A stretch of DNA of 64,000 nucleotides from Megalonaias nervosa. Taxonomy: Eukaryota > Mollusca > Bivalvia > Unionida > Unionidae. Under the pieces are notes generated by a model, which saw only the letters and a list, made by a program, of their open reading frames with translations, made no database searches and was not told the DNA's origin. The position numbers were made by a program, and so were the translations under genes. This document shows positions 27,801 through 40,300 of the stretch, one piece after another; the stretch's first letter is position 1, and every line of letters starts with the position of its first letter. The stretch is from NCBI GenBank assembly GCA_016617855.1, contig JAECUM010001144.1, forward strand, positions 1 to 64,000, given 5' to 3'.

Positions 27801-30800
27801 TGCCAACAAATGAGTAGTCAAGTACTCAACAAATGAGTAGTCAAGTACTCAACAAATGAGTAGTCAAGAGTAAATTAACGTAAAACATTGTGAACTTGTA
27901 CAATGTTAGTGGTTTACACAATACGTTTATTTATGGCAATTTAACGTAAGCAACAGACAAATCTAGGTACAAATGCATGATCAACAAAGGCAGTCACACA
28001 CATACATGTATATTAACTTTGTATTATCCTGAGCAGTGTGTGAGTGTCTATGTGTTTGAGGGAGAAAATCAGAGAGAGAGAGAGAGAGAGATGGGGGAGG
28101 GAGGAAGGAGGGATAGAAACATGAGATATTTTGCATTAAATTGACTGATAGGATGTTTATGTAAGAGTACTGATGATAGACTCTGCACATTATATTGAGC
28201 CAAATGGATAAATTTCTCATAGCTTGACTTTGGAACAGAACCATTATACTGAATACCATTTACAGAGGCACCATGGCAATTCATTTCACACTTTTCGCAA
28301 TGTACATCTTACATATAAGATAAAGTTTTACCCATGTACCAGATGAGTTAAAACAATTATTTTATTAACACTGAATACAGATTTCTTAACAGAAACTTCC
28401 AAATTCCAATTCTGGTATTTTAATGCTGGTCAAAACATCAGTCTTGTTGGGCATGTCTGGCAGATATGATGAATTCCAAAGGCCTGGTACCAGTCAATCA
28501 ACTTGGTGCTTAAGTGCTTTTCTCCAAAATTATGTCAACCTTGAAAATGCCTATTAAAAAGAGTCCCCTGAAATGACTGATGCTCTACTGGGCAAAACAA
28601 ATTTCCTAGAATTCTAAATAATACCATTTCTTCCATTTAACTGTTCAGTGTTGAAAACATCTCTGAAATTCTTCAGCAATAACGAGATTTTCAAATTATC
28701 TGCTGTACGAGTGGTACACATATTGGATGTCAGCATGGCATAATTTTCATTAGGACAAAGCAGCCATACTGGATGTATGACTGGAATCATTTTCATTTAT
28801 GTTTCAGTGAAAACCTGTTGCCATAATGATCACCCATTCAGAGGAGGTGTGACAAGAAGATTTTTAAGACAGCTGTTATGGCAGCCATACTGGATATATG
28901 ACTGGCACCATTTTCATTTAGGACCAACTAGGCATCATAAGAAGTCTATTGATATAGCCATCCATTTGAATAGGAGTAGAAATAACAATATTTTCAAGAT
29001 ATGACTTTCCATAAAACAGCAAGAACCAGATTTTCAAGTTGGCTGCTGTAGTGGCCAAACTGGACATCCGATTGGCACCATTTTCATTCTAGACCAAGAA
29101 GACTTCATAAGAAGTTCTCTGATGAACACTACAAGTCATATATGACTTTCTCTTTAAGTAGAGATGTGATAACAAGATTTTTATGATAACTGCTATGGAA
29201 GCCATATTGGCTGTCATATTAGCACCATTTTTGTTTAGGATGAGCTAGACATCATAAGAAGTCTTTAAAAGAACACCACATGTTTATGTGTCCATCCAAT
29301 CTGGACGAGTATGATAAGATTTACTGGATGTCAGATCGGCACCATTTTCATTTAGGACCAACTATACATCAAAAGAAGTCTTTTAGTGAAAACCCTGTGT
29401 TGATATGACCATCCATTCTGGAAAAGTAGAGGTGAAATTTTCAAGATGACTAATACGGACCATGTGATGAATGTCTGTGCAAAGTTTCAAGGCAGTTTAA
29501 GAGGAATAGTGATAATAAACCTGTGCAAACAGACAGATGGAGGACAGACACTGAACAACAAAACCATCCCATAAGCTCTTCTAGTCTATGACCAGTCCAG
29601 TACAACTAAAAAAACCTTATCCCCTCATATTTAGATTTTCTGGAATTTCGCTTATATTATTTTTAATGTGGAATTTTCACAAAACATTTGTAACAATACC
29701 ACAAAAACAAGAATGGTTGTCATTTCTGCATCTTGCTACTTACCATCATCCAGTACCACCAGCAGTGGAGCCACAAGATCACACATCCCCTGTACATAAC
29801 CCACTTCTAGGTGCTCCCACACGTACCTGGAAGATCCTCGAGAATATAAATCATTTTATAACAATAATCTTTGTCTATTATCACTGTATGGACTTGAACA
29901 TATGGTTACTGAGTACCAGCATATAATGTGATTGATTGCATATACTTCGATCTATAACCGCCTGTAAATAAATGCATTACCTTTAACAAACTCGTAACAA
30001 GAGCACTGTAAATTGTACAATACAACTGTGAAGTGGTAAATACTGTATATATCTCATTATAAGTCGAGTCCAACTGCAACCTGCACAGATTCATATCTGC
30101 CAGCACATCAGGTTTGCTGGGACTAATCAGCAGAATAAGCAATACTGACCCTGATCTGCCAGTGCATAATGTGACAGAAGATCATGGTCTATTTTTGTTT
30201 GCAGTTGGACCTATACTTGAGTATTTATGGTAGTATTAATATACTTTTATATACACTCTCTTTCATATGTTGGTTACCTGACTTTTGAATCCAAAATCAA
30301 TTGGGGTCTTCCTTGTCATAAGCACCATTTTGGCTACTGGCTGTGCACAGATTCAGTTGGAAAGAAGGCCCTAGTTCTTTCATGCAACAACTTGAATGCT
30401 TCAGTTCATTGTTGATGAACAGCTAAGGTAATGCTTTATTGGCAAAAATGAAATTAAACATCAAAGGTTTGATGTTATTATATATTTTGAGCTTGAAAAT
30501 ATTAACAGTTTAGGTGTTACTAATTATAGAATTTTTAAATACAGTCGAATCACCCTCATAAAAACATTTTCTGGAGTTATTCATGGTCTCACTTAGCCTA
30601 ACCTGGGCATATTAAAGTTATCATAAACATATTTCAAAATGTGCTTTTGTTATTTGTCTCTTTAATAAAAATAAGAGGAAAAACAAGTATGACATATGTA
30701 GTGAGTAGATTGATGTATGGTAATTAGCACAACTATTCATAGACGTTATATTTCTTGAGCATCATGCGGGTCAGTTTGACGCTACTTAATAATTATGTTG

Positions 30801-31420
30801 CTGCACCATGGAATGCACATCCTGAATGTGGAAATATCAAAAGAAATCCTCAGATGAGTAGATTGTTTCAGGCTTTGATATTGAAGAGACTAACCATGTT
30901 CTGCTATTGTCCAACTGGGTGTCAGATTCTAAATTAGAAGCGACACTGATTCCAGCTTGAAATGGTGGAAACATTTCTTGCATTTCCTCATCAGTGCCCT
31001 TTATTATACTGTATGAGACAGACACTTTGAAGAAGACAAAGAAGTATATGCTTCTGGACTTTCGAATTGACACTGCCTTAATAATGACTGGAGACTTCTT
31101 CAGGTACAATTAAGGAAAAGTTGTTCCTGATTCATGGACTACACATCTATGACTCTCTCTGGATAGACTGGGCAGAAAGTGGAGCACATGCAAGCAAAGT
31201 TCCAAAATTCATAACAGAAAAGCTGACAGTATATGGATGCACTAAATGTAATGTACACATCTGTCATAATAGCTATGTGTACTGGAACAGCACTCTTGAT
31301 CGCAGTTTTTGATAACTGTTTTGCTTGTTTGCCTCTTCAGACTGTTTGTGTGAAATCGGTGAACTGTCATGTTTTCATATTCACTTTCATGACTAGTTTT
31401 GTACTACATCTGCCTGATCT

Positions 31421-31469
<49 letters not shown>

Positions 31470-31932
31470 TTTCCTTTCATTACATGTACTTTTGAGGAAT
31501 GTCATGCATCCATAAGGCAACCCGATGCAGAATACAAAATAAAGGCCAGTTTGAGTTAAATTATTTTCAAATAAATGATTATTCTTTACAATGAGTAAAC
31601 ATTGGTTATTGAATGTATAATGTATCCAAATCTAGAAACATCCATATGTACAGTTTATGCCAAGCCTCCATACAATTTGATACCTGACCCATCATAAGGG
31701 ACAGACTGTCTGCACATTATAAGGGGTTTCAGTGAGTGAGTGAAAGCTGGCACATTAAAATGATTACATTTGTGACTGATACACTAAAATAAATTGAAAA
31801 TTTTTCATTAAAAAAAAGAAGTAAATCTGTTTTTTAACCATTAAAAATCTTTTAAAAATGCCTGCCATTACCATGGCAACCAATATTCTAACTTTGTTTC
31901 CTTATGATGTTTTACATCAAAGTATTTGCATA

Positions 31933-31981
<49 letters not shown>

Positions 31982-34236
31982 CTTAAATCATTTCTAACAG
32001 TCATAATATCAGTCTACTGACAGATGGCTAATGTATGGTTTATGTATAATGGTGTGGTTATGCCATGATTCTTTTCTGTGACATCTGCACGCAGAAGAAC
32101 AAAATTAACCACATTTCCTTGAAAATGTCAAAGTAGATAGGGCTTTTAATGCTGATATCATCAAAACATTTGTTATCTAAAGGCTGATTAAAGCATCCAA
32201 GATAAGTACTATGAAAAAATACATTTATAAAAAATATTTTGACCATATTTGTTGCCATGGCAATGGACAAGTAAAAATTGCTGCACTTCATTGTTGCCAA
32301 AATTATTAAACTTAATACTTCAAAAGTCTAATATGTAAGTTTAATCAAGTCAAGTTAAAAACTATGTGAAATATTCTTTGCTGAATACAACATAGCTATC
32401 AGATTGTCAACTTTAGTGCCTCTGCCAAAAGCCCTGAGGAACTAAACATGAAATAACTTGGATGACTTCGGAGGAAAGGGTTAAAGGCAAGCTAGCCACA
32501 AAATTTGGTGATGGTAAGTGTCACATAACTCCAGTTATTTTGCAGAAGTAATTTTTCTTCTTTCAGTCTTGATTGCCTTGATTTTTTAACCTACTAACCT
32601 GAAAATTAATAGGTGCCTTTCTTATCTCTTATTTCTTATCTCAAATGCAAGCCAACCACAAAATTTCATCATGGCCTGTGGCACAAGATTTTAGTTATAT
32701 TGTGGAAACCATTTTATTTTCTTGGAACCTGTCTGCCTGACTTTTTATCCTTTCATGCCCAAAATCAACAGGTGTCTTTCCTGTCTTAAATGCAAAGACC
32801 TGTAAATGCATGTGCTACAGAACTTAAGTAGTTTTGCAGAAACTGATTTGCCCTTTCCAGTCCATGATCTTGACCTTTTACCTTTTGACACCAATATGAA
32901 TAGGCATCTTCCTTTCCTGAAATGAAAGCCAGCCACAAAGCTTTGCTTAAAGTGATAAAAAGCTAAAGACTGTGCAGAAACTGATTTCATTCTTGGAGTC
33001 ACTGTGACCTTGAGGTAGATTGTGAGGCAGTGGTGTGAAACACCACCCAGTATTCAAAATATCTACAATTTCATCAAAATATTCTCAGTGTTTCAAATGT
33101 TACAGCCTGGACAAGGATTCAAGCTACTAACTTTTTTTTTCTTTCTTGCCATTACAATAAGTTTTACCTTGGAACTTGACTATGGTATGGGACATTATCT
33201 AGTCATTATACATATCGGCACAAAGTTCTTTAAAATCTCCCCAAGACTTGCAAAGTTATGAACCAGACAAGAAAATGTTAATGAATGGATAGGATGACAG
33301 ATGGACATCACCATAACATGTCTGATGTAAGAAGTATGTATGACATAAAAATGGAGACAAGTCTACAAGTGTGTTCAAATTTATGTATGCTGTGCATCCA
33401 GATGAGAATATTTTTTATATATGCAATTATCTGGCTATCCCAATCATTCCTATCAAGTTCATGGTGTCAAACATCCCCGTTTATTGAACAAATTCAATTA
33501 GAATTAATCCAATGACTTTTTTGAGTATAAATTTTTATTGTTCTGCAAAAAATGACTCTTTTGCTGGTAATTATATCGCACATACTTGCACATAAAATGG
33601 GTCCAACTGCAAACAATTCATTTGTTCTACTAGTTAGTCCTAGTACTGTATGGACCCAGATCCGCAGGCACATTATGTGACCGCAGATCTGGGTCCATGC
33701 AGTTTGTAATTAGAACTGTCTTATAAGCATGTATATACAGTATTTTACACTTGGGGATGGGGGGGGGGGCTATATGTTTCAAGAGAAATATAACTGTTGG
33801 GTATTTCAATTCGTGGACTTCAGCAACTAAGAAATCCATGAAAACTTTTACCCCATAAAAAATACGGAATTTATAGTACACTAGTTTTTGTCAAATTCAC
33901 AGCTGTGACAGATGTGGAAATTAACAGAACTTCCTGTGACAGCAGATGTGGAGATCAAAAGAGCTGATTACACCTGACTGAAAAAAAAGCAGCTTTACAA
34001 GCAGTCTTTCATATCTGAATTCCTTAATTGAATCATTTCAATTAAAAGATGAATTTTACATACGTGCATATAATGTTTTTCAGCTTCTCTAGGTTGGGTG
34101 GTGTGAAGTAGGAGTAGTTTCTATCACAGCGTTGCACATCTTTGTCTATCCGGTGGAGATTCAAAGCAACACTGTCTAACATTTCAGCCTGAAAAGATAC
34201 TGGCTATAAGAATTGTTTCTTTGCTTTTCCACCAAG

Positions 34237-34303
<67 letters not shown>

Positions 34304-37300
34304 TAGTTTCATAAGCTATGTCAGTTTTCACTAGAAAGACAAAGAGAAACTTTTCCTTTTAGTAACAGCTGCCAAATCTGATGGCAGATTGGAACCATTT
34401 ATATAAAAATTCAAATGCTTTTATTCCATTATACTTTCTGTCAAACTGGTTTAAATTCTATTAAGCAGTTTTTCAGGAAAAAAAATAATTTCAAGGCTTT
34501 TCCACTTTTAGTAATAGTAGCCATATTTGATGGTGAATCAGCATCAGTCTTACAAACTTGAAACTACTTCATGTCAGAGTTATTAATAGGTTTTTCTATT
34601 TTTAGAAATGGTACTCACATTTAAAGGCAGACTGGCATCATTTGCATAATTTGAAAGCCCTTATTACCAAATTCTGTAAAGTGGTTTTTTGAGAAGTAGT
34701 TTAATGGTTTTCTAATTTTAGTAACTGGCCATACAGCCAATGGGGATAATTGCTATAGTTCTAACAATCCTCTATACTAGGATGCATTTTGTCAAGTTTG
34801 GCCCATTTCTGCTGAGTGTAGTTTGAGAAGAAGTCATGTAATGGTTTTCCTAATTTTAGTATTTGCAGCTATATCTGACAGGAAATCAGCATAGTTTGTA
34901 CAAAACTTGAAAGCCATTCATGCCAGGATGGTTTCTGTCAAATTTAGTGAATTTCTTTTGAGTTGTTATTGACAAGTTGTGTAAAGATTTTTCTAAATTT
35001 AATATTTAGTGACTATATTTGACAGCAAACCAGCCTAGTTTGTATAAGAGTTGAAAACCCTTCATACCAGTATGCCTTCAGACACATTTGGCAAGATTCT
35101 GTTTGGCACTTTTTTTTTCTCGATGCAGTGTAATGGTTGTCTATTTCAAATCAACTGTGGCCATATTTGAGGGCATATGGGCAGAATGTCTAAAAGTTTG
35201 AATGCCCCCAATGCCAAGAAGCAGTTTAGTCAAAGTCATTAAAAAGAATGTCTAAAAGTTTGAATGCCCCCAATGCCAAGAAGCAGTTTAGTCAAAGTCA
35301 TTAAAAAAGAATGTCTAAAAGTTTGAATGCCCCCAATGCCAAGAAGTAGTTTAGTCAAAGTCATTAAAAAGAATGTCTAAAAGTTTGAATGCCCCCAATG
35401 CCAAGAAGCAGTTTAGTCAAAGTCATTAAAAAGAATGTCTAAAAGTTTGAATGCCCCCAATGCCAAGAAGCAGTTTAGTCAGTCATTAAAAAGAAAAATT
35501 ATTGTAGTTTAGCAAGCATTAATATCAGATTTCATTTGTAACATGACAAATGAGATATTTTCATTCAATAACATGCCCTAAAAATGCTGAAAGGTACAAC
35601 ATGACTGGCATTTGTGCTGAATGGTATGACTTGACTGGCATTTGGCCTATTGCTGCATATGTACATTTTGTAACATTATAAGATATTAATGATTTCATGA
35701 TAACTAGGGACTAAGAGATATTTTCTAAACACTTTCCTTACCTATGAAACTAAAAAGAGATACCTTTCTGTAGCAAAACAAGTTTTTTTATTCCTTTTTG
35801 AAAAGTAAAAAGAAACTTATTGCTAAAGAAAGGTATCTATTTTTAGTTTCATGAACTGGAGCAGGGAACAATATTCATTCACAATTACCTATGTATTTTA
35901 TGACTGAATTTCCTTATCCATTTTATGACTATGATCTTTAAGACCTTCATGGTTTCTTTAATTCTGTTTTGAAAAACATGTTTCACCCTCCCTTAGTTCC
36001 TATTTGATTTTATTCCAAAATATACAATATTCATGGATTACAAATATAACAATGTACTGCTATGCAGTACTAATCGAATACAAAATAGAAATACAACAAT
36101 GCAGTGCTAAATATTATTATATGCTCATTTTTTTCTCCATTAACTTTACATTGTCAGAATCATGCAGGTGGCCCCGAGTGGCCGAGTGGTCTAAAGCGCT
36201 CTCCATTACGGATCACTGCCATCTCACCTCTGTCTGCATGGGTTTGAGTCTTGGATTCAGCCAATGTGGGTATGTGAGAAAGCTTGCCAGTAGCTTCTCG
36301 TGGGTTGGTGGTTCTTTCCGGGGTTTTGCCGGGTTCTTCCTCCACCATTAATACTGGATGCCATGTATAGCCTATCGTGTGCTAAAAAATGGCATTAAAC
36401 CCCACAACAACAACAACAACAGAATCATGCAGTATGTTTCCATACTGCACTTCTTCACACTGTACATGTGTCTAAATATAGTGTCATCTGTTAAGAACTA
36501 TTTTTGATAGTAAACAAACAATGTATGCTCATGTAGATTGATGCCAGAGCTTTTAATTTATTAGAATTGTCTGTGGATGAACTAAAGTGAACTGTTTGGT
36601 ACTTTTGAAAGTAGAGATGATAAAGGCTGATGATGTGGATGAATTCATTGAATCACCTAGTAAATTTGAAGAAAAAATGCAACTAAAGAAAGCCGATACA
36701 GGTAGAAAACTTACAGCTTCCAAAGCCAATAAGCCAAGATGATGAATAAGACTTATTTCTGCTGGTGAAATGGGATGCCACACCGTATCTGCTTTGAAAT
36801 TTTCTGTTTCACTTTTTGAGAAAATGTCTGTATTTAAAGTAGCAATACAAGTCTTACAGGGCAGGATGTGTAATAGGTTGAGATCCCTTACATAAATCTG
36901 AAGAAAGACTCCAGTCCAAAAAATAAAATTTCCAGAGGTCTGGAAGAGCCCCGAATATGTATACTAAAACTTCTCCCAAATGCAAAAGAGCAGTCATGTT
37001 TCCAGTTTCTGACTAGACAGTTGTAATAATGAAAATTTAAGACTTTTTCAATACCTTTTAGTCATTGTTAAACTTTTCCAGGCATTTCCAAGACCTGGAA
37101 AAGCAAGTTTCAAAATTTTTGACCTTTTCCAAAAATTCCAGACCCACATGGGAACAAGATTCAACAAAGAGCAAGAAAATTACAGGGCATTTTGTCCTTA
37201 GCTGTCAATAAATGTCAATAAATATATTTACCATTTAGCATCCTGAATTTCTCACAATACACTTAGTTATTTTTGCTAATCAGAATTACATGGGCTCCAA

Positions 37301-40300
37301 AAATGTATTAACACCACAAAATTCTACTGTAATTTCGATTACATTTCCAACAGAAATCACATTCTCCTTTCTGTACTCAAACATGAAATGAATACCACAT
37401 TCCCTAGCAAACAATATTTAATCCTGCATCTTTTTGAGAATTTCAATTAAAAGAACACATACTTTTTCTGACCTTACGATTCCAAATAATAAAAGAAAAG
37501 AAACAATTAACCCAGCTAATAAATCCATTCCATCACAACTAGAAAAGCAGAATTTTGTTGGATTGACAGAAAAACAAAATCCATCCATTCCAGTGCATGA
37601 TATGCTACCAAGCAAAGGTTGCTGGGTGGTGCTATGTGCTCATGGATACTGTAACTGTGTACAGTTAAAACTACAGTTGTGTATTTACTTTGGAATCCAG
37701 CATAAATTCAATTACTTTGTTTCTTGTAGTTTGTTCTTTTTATTTTCAGACTTATGTAGAAAGCAAAATGAGTATGTAATAAAAAGTTTACTACATTTAT
37801 ATGGGAAAAACTGAACTCATTTTTATTCTAATATTGCACTGCTAACATTGTCCAGCATTGCTCAGAAAAACTCATTCATATTTTCCTATACAAATGCAGC
37901 AACCTGTAAATACTCATGAACTACAAGTAGAAATATAACAATGCAGTACTATATACATGGTTCCCATGCTTTTCTAAAGATAAATTTCCAGGACATTTCC
38001 AGGTTTTTTCCAGGATGAAATTAATTTTTTCAAGGTTCACATATGACCATTACTGAATAGAATTAAAGAAAATTTTAGATTATAAAACATGCATTTTCTA
38101 AATCTAAAGATGTTTCTCTTTCAAGACTCCAAACCATCTAAGTCAGAAAAGATGATCATGTACAAAACCACAAAATGTATCACAAGAAACAAGTTTGATT
38201 ATATTCCTATAAATTGGCATGTAAAGTCATTTCAATGTACAGAATAAAATTTCTAACTTTATTTTGCTCACCTGCATTATGCTGCTAAGTGGAAACAATA
38301 TAATGAACATAAATTAGTGTTGTTTCCTTTCAAACCTTTAATTCTAAAGAATTCTTTAGCAATATATATATGCATCTCATCAAAACGTAAACATTTCCCA
38401 TTACAGTAATAATAAAAAACAATAAACGCAAATAATTAGAATTTTGTCTTGTAACAAAAGTTTAACCCTGAATTTATCTGTGCCAATAAAATTCCAAACA
38501 AGATTTTATAATAACATAATCTTCTTAAGATGATTTTGTTAAAAATCCATCATTTAAAAAAATCATTTTCAAAAAGGGTTGATTTAAATTTTGACAGAAG
38601 ACCATCAAAATTATAAACTGTTGTATAAACAAGAACTGAATTTTCTGTAAAATCAACTTGTCTTCTCACAATTCATTAAACCAGCCCCCAAACCTGTATT
38701 GATAAAGGAACTCGTATAGTTTTTTAATATATAATACAAGGGACGACAATTTCTCATTTCAGCTATGAGATTCAACAATTTGGACTACAAAGTTTGCTTA
38801 AAATGAATAGCAGTCCGTTTTCTAATCCGGGTTTCCTCCCAATATTCCCACCCTATTTTTCATATTTGAGCATTTAGGTTGGGGTGGGGGGTCACTGCAA
38901 TTGCATATAAAAAATTTGGAATTTGCCGCCACTATGCGGTAGTGACATATGGTAATCGCTTACCACCGGCCTAGAAAATTTAAACTTATGTTATATCAAC
39001 TTATACCTGCATGAAACTGACAGGAAAATGATTTTATTTTCTCAGAAATGGCAAGTATTATAATCGTTATGTCTTTAATCTGCTGACACACTAGACGAAA
39101 CTACGGCATAGATGAAACCTGACTTGGTACTCGCCATTTGCATTACTAGTCACATAACTTTATAAATCTCCAACGACATCATTGGAAGTCCAATAGTCAC
39201 GTGATATCAACAACAAACTCCGTTTTAATGTTGCTGTATGCGATTGTTTCGGGTGTCAAGTGGTGGCTGAAAATTCCCGGGTTTTTCCAGACTTTTTCCC
39301 AATAGCATGGGAACCCTGTATATAATACTCATGGAATACAAACAGAAATATAACAATGCAGTGCTATATGATACTCATGGAATACAAATAGAAATACAAC
39401 AATGCAGTGATATATGATACTCATGGAATACAAGTAGAAATACAACAATGCAGTGCTATATGATACTCATGGAATACAAATAGAAATACAACAATGCAGT
39501 GCCATATGATACTCATGGAATACAAATAGAAATACAACAATGCAGTGCTATATGATACTCATGGAATACAAATAGAAATACAAATAGAAATATAACAATG
39601 CAGTGCTATATGATACTCATGGAATACAAATAGAAATACAACAATACAGTGCTATATAATACTCATGGAATACAAACAGAAATATAATTCTTACGGAATA
39701 CGAACAGAAGTATCATAATGCAGATCTATATATTGCACATCGAATGCAAATAGAAATATAACAACGCAGTACTTTATAATGCTCATAGAATACAGAAAGA
39801 AATATAACAATGCACTGCTATACAGCACTCTTGGAATACAAACAGAAACAACAGGAGAGTGCTATACAGTCTTGTTAGCATCTATACCCTGCATCTCCAT
39901 CTTAGCAACAAGATGGGGCCTTGGGTAACCAAGTGGTCTAAGGAGCTTCTCTTCACAGATCAGTCAGTATCATAATGCAGATCTATATATTGCACATCGA
40001 ATGCAAATAGAAATATAACAACGCAGTACTTTATAATGCTCATAGAATACAGAAAGAAATATAACAATGCACTGCTATACAGCACTCTTGGAATACAAAC
40101 AGAAACAACAGGAGAGTGCTATACAGTCTTGTTAGCATCTATACCCTGCATCTCCATCTTAGCAACAAGATGGGGCCTTGGGTAACCAAGTGGTCTAAGG
40201 AGCTTCTCTTCACAGATCAGTCAGATCTCACCTCTGCCGATATGGTATTTAAGTCTTGGCTTGATCAATGTGGATATGTAAGCAGTTTGCAAGTAGCTTC

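Noticed and set aside
29588..29926. 112-codon plus-strand frame
   Set aside because: Antisense overlap with the GYVQG exon of SGSM.
37434..37814. 126-codon plus-strand frame in an SGSM intron
   Set aside because: No motif, AT-rich random composition, no splice or promoter support.
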